64,000 nucleotides of DNA from Woeseiaceae bacterium (GCA_024640365.1 JAHEFE010000011.1:1-64000), one strand, 5' to 3'. Counted from the first letter of the stretch, positions 1 through 9,289 are shown. Notes: generated by a model from the sequence alone, not told the origin. Translations and numbers: made by a program.

Positions 1-1727
1 CAGTGGGCGGCATTGTTGCAACCTCAACTGCGGTGACAAAGAGCGAAACCAGGACCAGCGAGAGGCGCGCAGCATCTGCCACAACCGCTGGACCTGATGA
101 CAAGGTCGCGCAATTAATGACCGATGCGCGTCGCGCCATGATGGCTGGTGAGCTTTCTCAGGCAGTACAGCTGTACACCAAAGTCTTACAGCAACCTGCC
201 AATCCGTATCAACAACAGGCGCAGGAATTCCTCGGCCTTGCACGAGAACGTAACGGTCAACTGGCCCACGCACGTGCCGAGTACACGACCTATCTGGAGT
301 TATATCCGAATGGTGACGGTGCCAATCGGGTGCAGCAACGTCTTGCAGTGTTAATGGCCCAACCCGCCAATGCCGATACATCTGTGGCTGCCGCCGATGG
401 CTCTGACACGCAGAGAAAAGTGAATAGCCCCTGGAACCTGCGGACGTTCTTCTCTCAGTACTATCGGAGATACGTAAATCAAGTAAATGACAACGAAGCA
501 ATCGTTGCGCAGTCATCAATTTATTCAGACATAAACCTGGACGCCAGGCGTCGCGGCGAACGGTTTGATTTCACCACCCGAGTAACAGCCGGTTACCGCA
601 ACGAGCTCTTGAGTGATCCCAGGAGCAGCAACAACCGGGATTTTCGCATGTCGTATGCATTTGCGGAATTGGTTGACAGCCGCACCGGACTGGGCGGCCG
701 ATTTGGTCGACAGTCGCGCAACACTGGCGGTGTATTGGGTCGATTTGACGGCTTGAACATGACCTACCAAGCCACCGAAAAAATACGACTTGAAGCAGTC
801 GCTGGCAAACCAGTGTACTCCACGGCAAGTGGCGCTGATCCCTCGCGAACATTTTACGGTGTTAGCTCGAATTTTGGCCCATTTTTTGAGGGGCTCGACA
901 TCGGCACCTACTATCTGAAGCAGGACATGGACGGCCTGACGGATCGCCAGATTGTAGGCACCGAAGTCCGCTACATAAGTGACCGGGCAAGTATTTGGGG
1001 CCTTGCCAACTACGACACCTCATTCAACGTGCTGGGTAACATGTTCCTGCAAGCTCGTTACCAGATACCCTCCGCATTTACTGTGACGGCAATGGTCGAT
1101 CAGCGCCGAGGCTCATTCCTTAGCATTGGTAATGCGTTATTCGGAGAGTACGTTGACGTAACTCTGGAGGATCTAGCGGCAATAATGAGCGAGGAAGAGC
1201 TGCGCCAGATCGCATTAGAACGTGCGCCTAATACAACGACGACCACGGTTGGGCTGACCAGGTCTTTGTCAGACAAGTTTCAATTGAGTCTCAATGCCAG
1301 CCAGTCAAAAATCGATGAAGCGCCTGCTTCAAATTACTACAGCGGCATGCCGGCAACGACTTACAGTTATTACTCCCTCGATCTGGTCGGGAGTAAATTA
1401 TTGAGCGAAAGAGATGTTTCTATCCTTGGTCTACGCTATTCAGATTCAGACAGTTCAGCGGTCTGGACTGTCAATTTGAATACTCGATTCCCGATCGGCC
1501 GTTCCTTCTACATTAACCCCAGAATCCGGGTCGACCACCGGCAGATTAACTCCGATTTGTCTACCGAATGGATCTATTCACCAGGGCTCCGCTTGCAATA
1601 TCGCTGGGGAAGGCATGCCCGCATTGAGCTGGAAGCCGGTAAGCAATTTGCCAGCCGTGCATTACCGGAGTTCGATCTAACTCGCGATTCCTATTACGTA
1701 AATCTTGGTTATCAAATATTTTATTGA
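1..1727 (+). CDS. TPR-containing outer-membrane beta-barrel protein, 5' truncated
   Basis: The frame is open from the left edge and stops at TGA 1725-1727. The residues at the first in-frame GTG (base 3) do not look like a signal peptide, so the true start lies outside the window. Of the 574 visible residues, about 35-115 look like two or three TPR helical hairpins. From about 140 to the end the chain is made of short amphipathic strands rich in Tyr and Arg and finishes in YQIFY, an aromatic C-terminus typical of BAM-inserted barrels. TPR-plus-barrel architecture is known from polysaccharide export proteins such as BcsC and PgaA, but no synthase gene is visible here and I do not recognise a specific family. 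It converges on the acylase gene with an 11 bp gap. Outer-membrane location is well supported; function is unknown. Confidence 0.7.
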   Translation, partial: VGGIVATSTAVTKSETRTSERRAASATTAGPDDKVAQLMTDARRAMMAGELSQAVQLYTKVLQQPANPYQQQAQEFLGLARERNGQLAHARAEYTTYLELYPNGDGANRVQQRLAVLMAQPANADTSVAAADGSDTQRKVNSPWNLRTFFSQYYRRYVNQVNDNEAIVAQSSIYSDINLDARRRGERFDFTTRVTAGYRNELLSDPRSSNNRDFRMSYAFAELVDSRTGLGGRFGRQSRNTGGVLGRFDGLNMTYQATEKIRLEAVAGKPVYSTASGADPSRTFYGVSSNFGPFFEGLDIGTYYLKQDMDGLTDRQIVGTEVRYISDRASIWGLANYDTSFNVLGNMFLQARYQIPSAFTVTAMVDQRRGSFLSIGNALFGEYVDVTLEDLAAIMSEEELRQIALERAPNTTTTTVGLTRSLSDKFQLSLNASQSKIDEAPASNYYSGMPATTYSYYSLDLVGSKLLSERDVSILGLRYSDSDSSAVWTVNLNTRFPIGRSFYINPRIRVDHRQINSDLSTEWIYSPGLRLQYRWGRHARIELEAGKQFASRALPEFDLTRDSYYVNLGYQIFY

Positions 1728-1738
1728 TCATCCGCGGT

Positions 1739-3946
1739 TTATAGATCAGCCGAACCGGGGTGGTAAGTCCGCTCCGCTCGGCTTGCCACGTCGTCACGAT
1801 AATAGGCAATAGTTTTGAATTCCCGGTCAACGTAGCGCTGCGCCTGATCAGCAAAGTGCGGCGACGCCGGATCGCCACTCTGGCCACCGGCCAACATGCT
1901 AATCGCTTTTACCTTGGGACCAAATTCGACCAATGCGATAAAGCTGTTACCAGAGGTGCCGTAGATACGCTTGGTACCGGGATAACGCTTGGCACCAAAC
2001 GACGCCAACGCGCCCCAGTTACCAGACGCCATGCCGACCCCCAGGCTGGGCTCAGCATCGTTGAACGGTTGTTTAATGGCTCCATTAATTCTCTGGTAAC
2101 GGTTAACGTCACTCCACTGCGTATTCCAACTGCCAAAATCCGCCTCAAGCATCGCGATTGTATCTGCAAAAACCTGTAGGCGCTCCTCGTCCGGAGTGCC
2201 GGTGCCCAGGAAATTAATGAGATCCATTTTCTCCATGTCATACGCCTCTGGCTGTCCCGCGACCTTGTCGCTATAGGCAACGCCATAAAAGTGCGCAAGT
2301 GTCATCGCAACCGAGTCGGCAGAAACCGTTAAGTCCCATTTTCGCAATACGTCAATCGCAGCGGCAAGCTCCGGCCTGCTGGAGCCTGCACGATCGTATG
2401 CCGCAACCAATCCTGGTATCAACTTTTCAAACCCTGGCAAATACGGGTCGTAGGCAATATCCAGCAACTTATCGAGCGTCAGGTCATGAGCCCCGGCCAA
2501 CACACGAACCGCGTGCAAGCCTCGAAAGTTTTCGGCATCGGGCGCCATGTAGGTCGGATAGTCTTCGCGCTTTGGGCTGAACTCGGCGGCCGCTGTAAAT
2601 GGTGTGGAATTCGTGTTTTGCAACCAGCCGGTTGCCGGATTTAGCAGAGTGACAATCTCATCGACATCGTGGAGACCTTGCCAATCGGTGGCTGGATTAC
2701 TGCCATCCACTGGCTTCGAATAATCAAATTGCGGGTTGCGCTTAGGGATAAAGTTTCCATGGAAATAAGCAATATTTCCGGAGGAATCCGCGAACACCGT
2801 ATTGTTGGAAGAGTTCGTGCGAATATTCATCATGTCCCGGAACTCTGCATAGTTCGCGAGCTTGGTACGAATGAACGACTGCCGCAACGCGTTCACTGGA
2901 TCCCAGTTAATTTTGGTTACTACCCACTTGTCGCCAATCATGTGGGTAACGGGCCCATGGGACGTGTGATACATCGGAAATGTGCGCTCAGCCATTCTGT
3001 CGCCGTCTTTATACTTCAGGGTTACTTCGGAGACTTCCACCGGCCTTATTTCGTCACCGTAGCGATATACAAGCTTGCCGTCTTTCTCAAATACGTCTTC
3101 AACAAAGTCATCCATGAAATCTACATAGGTCGAGGTGTGCATCCAGCCGGTGTTTTCATTAAAACCCTGGTATACAAAGAACTGACCCCAGGTTACTGCT
3201 CCATAGGCATTGAGACCTTCTTCGCTAACGACGTGCACTTCGCCACGAAAGAAAAAGGAAGTGTGAGGATTGATGAGCAACATCGCATTACCGGACTCAG
3301 TTAACTTGCCGGAAATGGCAAAACCGTTCGAGCCACTCGGCTCCTTGAACTCAACGGGCGTCGCACTCGCCTCCTGTCGCGCATCCAGTGCCCGACCTTC
3401 GCCGTAAAACTCCCTGATACCAGCAACATCAATCTGCTCAATGTCACCACCAATAGAGCCCTCACTAAAGAACATCGGCATCCATGGTTCAAAATGAGTC
3501 AATAGCCTGGGTTTAACCTGAGGATTGCTGGCAAGGTAAAAATTGACGCCATCAGCGAACGCGTCGCAAAGTTTTTGTAGCCACTCCGGCGCCGCCTCAT
3601 ACGCTGCTCTCGCCTCATCAGTCGTCATGTAAAGACGGGCACGAAGATCACTAAAGAGTGCTTGCTCTCCATCCACCTCGGCGAGGCGCCCGGTCGCCCA
3701 GATGTAATTTTGCTCTATACGATTAAAGTCGTCTTCACTTTGCGCATACAACAACCCGAACACCGCATCTGCGTCGGTCTTTGCATAAATGTGTGGAACG
3801 CCAAAATTATCTCGAATAATAGTGACATTTTGTGCCCGCGCTTGCAGACGAGAATATTCCGGATCGACGGCATCCTGCGCGCAGGATGCTAGAAATAACA
3901 ACGAAAGCAGCAGGGATACTCTGACGTATACGGAAATCGTTTTCAT
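1739..3946 (-). CDS. Penicillin acylase family lipoprotein (N-terminal nucleophile hydrolase)
   Basis: A 735-residue member of the penicillin amidase/acyl-homoserine-lactone acylase family, which hydrolyses amide-linked acyl groups after self-cleaving a proprotein. The N-terminus is a lipoprotein signal with lipobox LASC and Cys22, so the enzyme is probably membrane-anchored in the periplasm. The alpha-subunit start (RDNFGVPHIYA, about 45-55) is typical. The autocatalytic nucleophile is most likely Ser206 in GSNGFA; many family members have SNxW, so Phe replaces Trp here. Length matches the family. Substrate cannot be told from sequence: antibiotic, AHL or another N-acyl compound. It stands alone, converging with the barrel gene. 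Family assignment is firm, substrate is not. Confidence 0.88.
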   Translation of the reverse strand: MKTISVYVRVSLLLSLLFLASCAQDAVDPEYSRLQARAQNVTIIRDNFGVPHIYAKTDADAVFGLLYAQSEDDFNRIEQNYIWATGRLAEVDGEQALFSDLRARLYMTTDEARAAYEAAPEWLQKLCDAFADGVNFYLASNPQVKPRLLTHFEPWMPMFFSEGSIGGDIEQIDVAGIREFYGEGRALDARQEASATPVEFKEPSGSNGFAISGKLTESGNAMLLINPHTSFFFRGEVHVVSEEGLNAYGAVTWGQFFVYQGFNENTGWMHTSTYVDFMDDFVEDVFEKDGKLVYRYGDEIRPVEVSEVTLKYKDGDRMAERTFPMYHTSHGPVTHMIGDKWVVTKINWDPVNALRQSFIRTKLANYAEFRDMMNIRTNSSNNTVFADSSGNIAYFHGNFIPKRNPQFDYSKPVDGSNPATDWQGLHDVDEIVTLLNPATGWLQNTNSTPFTAAAEFSPKREDYPTYMAPDAENFRGLHAVRVLAGAHDLTLDKLLDIAYDPYLPGFEKLIPGLVAAYDRAGSSRPELAAAIDVLRKWDLTVSADSVAMTLAHFYGVAYSDKVAGQPEAYDMEKMDLINFLGTGTPDEERLQVFADTIAMLEADFGSWNTQWSDVNRYQRINGAIKQPFNDAEPSLGVGMASGNWGALASFGAKRYPGTKRIYGTSGNSFIALVEFGPKVKAISMLAGGQSGDPASPHFADQAQRYVDREFKTIAYYRDDVASRAERTYHPGSADL

Positions 3947-4051
3947 AGCGCAACGAACCTTTAGTGAAGAATTCGACGTTCAATATACGCCTATTACCGT
4001 TCCCGTCATTACGAATAGAGATGATGTGAAACGCTCATGTGAAAATTTAGC

Positions 4052-4079
4052 AAAAAAAACGGCGGGTCTCCCCACCGTT
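4052..4079 (-). terminator. Rho-independent terminator of the secreted two-repeat protein
   Basis: Read on the minus strand, an 8 bp stem (ACGGTGGG with CCCGCCGT, one G-U pair) around a GAGA loop is followed by eight T residues. It lies about 20 bp after the stop codon at 4098. Confidence 0.8.
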
Positions 4080-4097
4080 CTTCAAATTATTACGAAA

Positions 4098-4865
4098 CTA
4101 TTTTGGCATGTATGCTCTTCGTTCTGTTACCTCATAGCTGCGGCCGTTATCGCAATCCAGAGTGTCACCAAAAAGCTCACGACCTTTGCGCCATAAGCCA
4201 CCATTCATGATCTTCTCCCAGTCATTGCCGACCGACTGCCAGTCTGGATCAACATTGATCCACTTAAAATTGTATTTAGCATCATCATTGCCGGCACCTG
4301 GAAACCACCAGTAGCTGCTCGCTTGCGACCCAGCCTCATCCAGGACTGCATTCCAGGCTTTGGTAGCCGCTCGGACATCATCCATGGTCTTGCCATCCTT
4401 TATCGAGCAGTTTGCAAAAGTCGCAATGAACTTTTTATAGTCCGCACTCGTGTCGCCGTCACGCACTTGAACCTCAACGTATTCAGAATGGGCGCCACAA
4501 GTTACAACCTTGTTAAATTCTGCCTGCACCTCGCCGCCTTTGCTTGAGTATGCCTGTTTGCTCTTGCCCATCGTCACACCATCGGTCCAGCTTCCAACCC
4601 ATGCAACATCAAAAGTCAACTCACTGAAATGGTGTGGCACCATGGTCCAGGCGCCATAGGTCTCGTCACCGTTTGCGTCCATCCAGGCATTCCATTTCTT
4701 GATGGCCTTGTCGAGATCTGCCGTCGTCTTACCTTCATTAAACTTGCAGGTATAGCCTTCCGCCGGCACAAAATGAGGCACGCTGCTCTCCTCCTGGGCA
4801 TTTGCCGATACGCCAAGCAATGCCAGACACGCGCCAAATAAAAAGCATAGAATATTCTTATTCAT
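4098..4865 (-). CDS. Secreted protein with two tandem repeat domains, function unknown
   Basis: The open frame extends further upstream, but the start chosen is the ATG at 4863-4865 (255 aa). It follows an AGGGGG ribosome site and begins a clear signal peptide (MNKNILCFLF..., cleavage after ANA). The mature protein holds two similar segments. Each begins with a Cys and a (D/E)GKT motif followed by a helix containing KxWNA (about residues 35-55 and 150-170 of this start), and each continues to a Trp/Pro-rich stretch. Paired cysteines suggest disulfides in the periplasm. I do not recognise a named family. It is monocistronic with its own terminator. It is surely a real gene; the role is unknown. 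Confidence 0.75.
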   Translation of the reverse strand: MNKNILCFLFGACLALLGVSANAQEESSVPHFVPAEGYTCKFNEGKTTADLDKAIKKWNAWMDANGDETYGAWTMVPHHFSELTFDVAWVGSWTDGVTMGKSKQAYSSKGGEVQAEFNKVVTCGAHSEYVEVQVRDGDTSADYKKFIATFANCSIKDGKTMDDVRAATKAWNAVLDEAGSQASSYWWFPGAGNDDAKYNFKWINVDPDWQSVGNDWEKIMNGGLWRKGRELFGDTLDCDNGRSYEVTERRAYMPK

Positions 4866-5038
4866 ATTGATTTCCCCCTGATGATTAGATGTCCGGCCGC
4901 AAAACCGGTAGCGGTCAGTATAGGAACTAAACCGCGTATACACAAATAGCCATCATTACCGCCCAATCAGGCGGCTGCATACAAGCGGTAGCCCAATGCG
5001 TTACTCTCACACAGGTGCAATGAGTGCTTTTTCGATAC

Positions 5039-6319
5039 CTAAAGAATCTCGCGCAGGGCGGCCAGCAAGGTGTCAATTTCGGCAATTGAATTGTAATGAA
5101 CCGGACCAATACGAACCGCTCCGCCGCTCTCGCGAATCCCGAGTGCCTCCACGACTTCCACTGCAAAGTTGTGACCGCTCCAGACGAAGATATTTCTATC
5201 CGCCAGGGCTCTTGCAATGTCTGCTGGCTGGCTGCCTGCCGCCGTAAATGACACCGTTGGGACACGACGATCCAGGGCGCTGAGATCGCTGACACCCTGT
5301 ATTTTCACGCCGGGCAACTGTTGTAGCCCGCTAATTAAATGGGCCGCCAACTCTTTCTCATAATCGAATAAGAAATCCAGTGCCGCATGAACATACTTGC
5401 GCCGCCCGTGAAAGGCTGGATAACGATCGTGATAGTCCTGCGCCATGGTCTCGCCTATCCACGCGATATACTCAACCGCCGCCTGCGTCCCTGCCATGCC
5501 CTCGTGGCTTTGCGTACCCGTCTCGAAACGCCAGGGAATTTCATCATCGGCCGGACGCAATTTATAAGGCTCGAGCAATTCAAGAATCTCACGACGACCC
5601 CACAATACGCCCTGGTGCGGCCCGAAAAATTTGTAAGCCGAACAGACCAGGAAGTCACAACCGATATCTTGCACATCCGTTGACACGTGAGGAGCAGACT
5701 GCACCGCATCTATGTAGGTCCAGACGCCGGCGTCTCGCGCTCTGCTGCAGATCGATTTAATGTCGTTCAATGTGCCAGTGAGATTACTTGCGCCACCAAC
5801 GCATATGAGACGAGTCTTATCTGTGATCAAGGTGTCCAATACGTCAAGATCAAACTCAAAGGTCTCAGTGTTGAACGGCAACCACTTGACCACCAGACCA
5901 TGATCTCGCGCCATCAACACCCATGGGTACACGTTGCCGTCATGACACATGCGAGACAATATAATTTCATCGCCCTTGGTAAAATGCCTGCCTATGGATC
6001 GCGAAATATGAAAGGTCAGTGACGTCATGTTCTGACCGAAAACAATTTCTTCCTCCGAAGGTGCATTCAGGAAATCCGCCATCGCACAGCGCGCATCCTG
6101 CACCGCCTGATCGGCCGCCACACTGGTTCTAAAAACACCGCCCAGATTGGCGCTGGCCTCGAACATGCAGCGATTCATAGCTGCAGCGACAGACGCTGGC
6201 ACCTGCGTACCGGCAGGGTTATCGAAATGTATGCGCGGAACACCGTCATCTGTCGTAGCAAGTGCGGGAAAGCGGGCGCGGATTGAGGCGAGATCGTAGG
6301 TCACTGTTACATCCTGCAT
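5039..6319 (-). CDS. Cysteine desulfurase-like PLP enzyme (class V aminotransferase fold)
   Basis: A fold-type I PLP enzyme that resembles the VC1184-type cysteine desulfurase-like subfamily. The PLP lysine is in CSAYKFFGPHQG (Lys229 with this start) and the ring-stacking Asp is in TYIDAVQSAPH. The start is taken at ATG 6317-6319; a TTG four codons upstream is also possible, and neither has a strong ribosome site. The length of 426 aa is normal. The protein lacks the recognisable SufS/IscS active-site cysteine loop, and there are no Fe-S assembly genes nearby, so true desulfurase activity is uncertain. It could equally be a lyase or aminotransferase acting on a small amino acid. Confidence 0.82.
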   Translation of the reverse strand: MQDVTVTYDLASIRARFPALATTDDGVPRIHFDNPAGTQVPASVAAAMNRCMFEASANLGGVFRTSVAADQAVQDARCAMADFLNAPSEEEIVFGQNMTSLTFHISRSIGRHFTKGDEIILSRMCHDGNVYPWVLMARDHGLVVKWLPFNTETFEFDLDVLDTLITDKTRLICVGGASNLTGTLNDIKSICSRARDAGVWTYIDAVQSAPHVSTDVQDIGCDFLVCSAYKFFGPHQGVLWGRREILELLEPYKLRPADDEIPWRFETGTQSHEGMAGTQAAVEYIAWIGETMAQDYHDRYPAFHGRRKYVHAALDFLFDYEKELAAHLISGLQQLPGVKIQGVSDLSALDRRVPTVSFTAAGSQPADIARALADRNIFVWSGHNFAVEVVEALGIRESGGAVRIGPVHYNSIAEIDTLLAALREIL

Positions 6320-6398
6320 AGTTGGATTCAATTAATGCCGACACATAATGATTGCAGCGTCAGCGGATTCTTAATCGTGGGAGGTTTTTCTGCCAGAA

Positions 6399-6599
6399 CT
6401 ATTCTTCGCCGCCCCATTTTTCACGGTGCGCGCGCTTCGCCGCCTCGACAATTCCGGAATGACGATTGGACAAGAGCAGTGAGTCCGGCGAACAAACCCG
6501 CGCCTTTATGACGCCGAGATCACTTGCGGCGTCAAACAGACTGGGATACCAGCGTTCCCAGTTAGGCAGCAGAGCCTCGACTTGTTCGCGTAAGTTCAT
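6399..6599 (-). CDS. Small hypothetical protein (66 aa)
   Basis: ATG start at 6597-6599 and a charged, apparently soluble 66-residue product with no signal peptide or membrane segment. It occupies an otherwise empty interval between the PLP enzyme and the ECF operon, on the same strand. No ribosome site is obvious and no family is recognised. The amino-acid composition looks protein-like (aromatic and charged residues well mixed), which is the main reason to list it. Confidence 0.4.
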   Translation of the reverse strand: MNLREQVEALLPNWERWYPSLFDAASDLGVIKARVCSPDSLLLSNRHSGIVEAAKRAHREKWGGEE

Positions 6600-6748
6600 A
6601 ACGGTAATTTACGCGACCATGCAGGCGGAAACAATGACCTGCGTCTCTTGACATTTCAGGACAGAGTTAACATCGAGGAAAGCATGCGAATCAGATAGAT
6701 CAGCAAGGAGCGCCCCAAGTAATCGACTAGCGGCAGCGTCTTTAAGAA

Positions 6749-7081
6749 TTAATCCTGCAGCGCCTGTGCGAAACCACTGCCAATAAGAATAAGTACAGCG
6801 GCAATCGCAAAGGTCGTGCCATGCGGCAACCAGGTCATTGGCAGCGCACTGACTTGCGTCGGCAGTATTTCAATAAACCGGCTGGCAAATATGATCAGCT
6901 CCGCAGCGGGCTTGGCAGCGATTACCCCACCAATCAGCATGGCTATAGGCATAGTCCAGCGACGAATCAGCACCTGCCTCTGAACTCTCCGCATGACGAG
7001 GTTAGAAAAACCGTCATCGGCAATCGGCTCGCTCTTGAACGCGTCCTTAAGCCAGTCATCATTTTCCGTGTGCTTAACCAT
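6749..7081 (-). CDS. Small membrane protein encoded with the ECF sigma factor; possible anti-sigma
   Basis: The start is placed at ATG 7079-7081, which overlaps the end of the sigma factor gene by 8 bases (CATGGTTAA), a translational-coupling arrangement. The 110-residue product has about 40 cytoplasmic-looking residues, then two hydrophobic segments (about 45-70 and 88-108). Position and topology suit a membrane anti-sigma factor or a sigma partner, but there is no zinc-binding anti-sigma motif and no recognised family, so this is inference from context. A longer start at 7102 would lie deeper inside the sigma gene and is less likely. Confidence 0.7.
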   Translation of the reverse strand: MVKHTENDDWLKDAFKSEPIADDGFSNLVMRRVQRQVLIRRWTMPIAMLIGGVIAAKPAAELIIFASRFIEILPTQVSALPMTWLPHGTTFAIAAVLILIGSGFAQALQD

Positions 7082-7637
7082 GACTATTTTCCTGAATATC
7101 AAACGATTGCCGAATTTTCTCTTTGCTGCGATGAATATACGATTTCACGGTACCCACTGGGAGATCCGCTGCCTGACCAATTTCGTGATGCGAAAGACCA
7201 CACCCATAGGCCAAAATCATGATAGCCCTTTCCTGCTCCCCCAGCACCGCCAGATATTTATCCAGATCACTGACTTCCTCATTATCGTGGTTGCTCGCAT
7301 CCTCAATCAAAGTGCCATACTGATACTCATCAAGTATCTCGCCGTAGCGAGAGGACTTTCGTTTTGATTGCAGAAACGTCGTGTAGGCGACTTTCAGCAA
7401 CCAGCCTATGAAACTTCCCTGTCCTGCGTACGTATGCAGTTTGTTCCAGGCATGCAGAAAACTATCCTGTGCCAAGTCATCCGCTAACGTTACATCCCTG
7501 CACAACTTGCGAAGAAAGTTTCGAACCTGGGACTGATGTCGTCGCACCAATTCACCGAACGCATCAGCATCCTGAAGGCCGACAACTTTTGCCACCAAAG
7601 TTGCGTCTTCGTGACCTTTCTCACCCAGGCTCTCCAA
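7074..7637 (-). CDS. ECF-type RNA polymerase sigma factor
   Basis: A 187-residue sigma-70 family factor with only regions 2 and 4. Region 2 (about 25-95) contains the DDLAQDSFLHAW core-binding segment. Region 4 (about 130-180) carries the helix-turn-helix ending in LPVGTVKSYIHRSKEKIR. It directs RNA polymerase to a specialised promoter set that cannot be deduced here. It is the second gene of a three-gene operon, between a DUF6249 membrane protein (11 bp upstream) and an overlapping small membrane protein that may control it. Confidence 0.92.
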   Translation of the reverse strand: MESLGEKGHEDATLVAKVVGLQDADAFGELVRRHQSQVRNFLRKLCRDVTLADDLAQDSFLHAWNKLHTYAGQGSFIGWLLKVAYTTFLQSKRKSSRYGEILDEYQYGTLIEDASNHDNEEVSDLDKYLAVLGEQERAIMILAYGCGLSHHEIGQAADLPVGTVKSYIHRSKEKIRQSFDIQENSHG

Positions 7638-7648
7638 TTTCTCGGCTT

Positions 7649-8005
7649 TTAACTCTGCTTGGCGAACTTAGCCAAAAGCAGGAAAGCGACACCAATGACA
7701 GCCGGAAAAGTTGCGACGGCCAACATCGGCTGAACAGCATCCTCTTCCCCGAGAATGACGCCAAACAATGCAAATGCGGCACCAATAGCAAGCCAGATAA
7801 TGCCGCGCCGAAAATCAGAACCGGGTTTCTTGGCCGGCTCACCGAGGCGGTCGATCAACTCCGGACTCAGTTCCTGTCCTTTATCAATCGCGACCTGAAT
7901 CGTTCTTTGCATATCCTGGCGAGCACGATATTTGTAAGAAAGCATCAAGCTAATAACTACCGCTATCGATATGAAGAATGTAAGCGGAACTAGTATCTCA
8001 TCCAT
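7649..8005 (-). CDS. DUF6249-type small membrane protein
   Basis: A 118-residue protein with an N-terminal membrane segment (about 5-25), a cytoplasmic helix with a KGQ-LSPELIDRLG motif, and two more hydrophobic segments near the C-terminus (about 68-85 and 92-112). This pattern is typical of DUF6249 proteins, which commonly sit beside ECF sigma factor genes. It is the first annotated gene of the sigma operon. The ribosome site is AGGAG upstream of ATG 8003-8005. Molecular role is unknown. Confidence 0.8.
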   Translation of the reverse strand: MDEILVPLTFFISIAVVISLMLSYKYRARQDMQRTIQVAIDKGQELSPELIDRLGEPAKKPGSDFRRGIIWLAIGAAFALFGVILGEEDAVQPMLAVATFPAVIGVAFLLLAKFAKQS

Positions 8006-8025
8006 TTTTGGAACTCCTGATTTGA

Positions 8026-8112
8026 TTAAACGCAGCTTGTGCTGCCCTTAACCAATAGATGGCTGTCGCCATCAAATTGGATGCAACTCAGCAGAAAAAC
8101 TTCCATAGTCAT
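8026..8112 (-). CDS. Possible 28-residue leader peptide upstream of the ECF operon
   Basis: An ATG at 8110-8112 follows AAAGGA at about 7 bp spacing and opens a 28-codon frame ending at TAA 8026-8028, 20 bp before the DUF6249 gene. No family can be assigned to such a short product. Listed because the ribosome site is better than expected by chance and the position would allow translational control of the sigma operon. It may equally be fortuitous. Confidence 0.25.
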   Translation of the reverse strand: MTMEVFLLSCIQFDGDSHLLVKGSTSCV

Positions 8113-8161
8113 TATTTATTCCTTTAAAAACAGTAGTTTAAATGACTGGATAAGACATCCG

Positions 8162-9289
8162 CTAGCGCGTCTTCCAGGCCGCAATAAGCTCTGCCTCGCG
8201 CTCTGCGGTCATGCCCGCGCGCATTGTGGAGGTGCGTTCTTCGGGAAGGGTCTTCCACCAATCCAGCAAGTCGCGAATCGTTTCCCGTATCGGTCTATTG
8301 ACCATCCCCGCCGCAACGGCGCGTTCTCCGCTTACGTAAGCCCATTTACCTTCTTCGCTGCCCGCAGGTGCCCAGGTCGGCAGACTGTTGGACTCCAGCA
8401 GTTTGTTTTGCTCGATAAATTCAAGATCCATCCATATCGGTGTTACCGCACTGGGTGCTACGGCCTGCGTATCCTGCAGCAAACGACCCATCGTATATCC
8501 GCCCTTCGGTGTCACCGTGTTGTAGATGCCATTAATTCGCTGTTCGAGACAATCGGCAACGAACAGCGCAAGGTCTCTTGGATCAATAATCTGCAGCGCA
8601 TCTGTCGAAGATCCCGGCCAGAGCATTTCGCCACCTTTGGACGCACGCACCACCCAATAGCTGAACCGATCCGTGTGATCCCCAGGGCCGCATATATACG
8701 TAGGCCGGAGTATCGTTGTATTCGCTGCACCGTAGACTTCTGTGACCGCCTTTTCGCACAGCACTTTCATCGGGCCATACGTTTCACCCGTCACATCTTC
8801 GACCGTTTCGTCAGGCATCGTGCCCAGCGGTGAGTTTTCGTCGAGCTCCTGATCAAATTTTGCATAAGCAGAAATGCTCGATATAAATAAGTAATGAGGG
8901 ACGGCACTCTTCAGTAGATCAGCGGACTCTCGAACCATACGCGGTACGTAACCTGAGTTATCGACAACCGCATCCCATTGGCGGCCACGGAGCGCCTCAA
9001 GTTGACTATCGCGATCCCCAACCAGGGTTTCAACATCTGGAAAAAGGTCCGCATTGCGCTTGCCACGATTAAACAACGTAACCTCATGACCACGACGCAG
9101 AAGCTCTCGAACCATATGCGGCCCAATGTAACCCGTTCCCCCGAGAACGAGAATCTTCATCGGTTCCGGTTTTACTTTAGCCACCTCGGGACATTCAGTA
9201 GCCGCCTTCTCCGACTGGACACACCCAGCTGCCAAAGCAGTTCCACCTACCAGACCCGCTTGTATAAGCCTGCGTCGATTCTTATCCAT
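8162..9289 (-). CDS. Tat-exported lipoprotein with NAD(P)-binding epimerase/dehydratase (SDR) fold
   Basis: The 375-residue protein opens with a twin-arginine signal (NRRRLIQAGL) ending in a lipobox-like AAGC, so it is predicted to be exported folded and anchored by Cys23. From residue 45 it is an extended SDR: the GGTGYIGPHMV dinucleotide motif, then the SSISAY active-site Ser region and YGPMK as the YxxxK pair. Related proteins are annotated as NAD-dependent epimerase/dehydratase or isoflavone-reductase-like. An exported SDR would need to carry its cofactor through Tat, as known for glucose-fructose oxidoreductase. Substrate is unknown. No other sugar-nucleotide gene is adjacent. Confidence 0.85.
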   Translation of the reverse strand: MDKNRRRLIQAGLVGGTALAAGCVQSEKAATECPEVAKVKPEPMKILVLGGTGYIGPHMVRELLRRGHEVTLFNRGKRNADLFPDVETLVGDRDSQLEALRGRQWDAVVDNSGYVPRMVRESADLLKSAVPHYLFISSISAYAKFDQELDENSPLGTMPDETVEDVTGETYGPMKVLCEKAVTEVYGAANTTILRPTYICGPGDHTDRFSYWVVRASKGGEMLWPGSSTDALQIIDPRDLALFVADCLEQRINGIYNTVTPKGGYTMGRLLQDTQAVAPSAVTPIWMDLEFIEQNKLLESNSLPTWAPAGSEEGKWAYVSGERAVAAGMVNRPIRETIRDLLDWWKTLPEERTSTMRAGMTAEREAELIAAWKTR

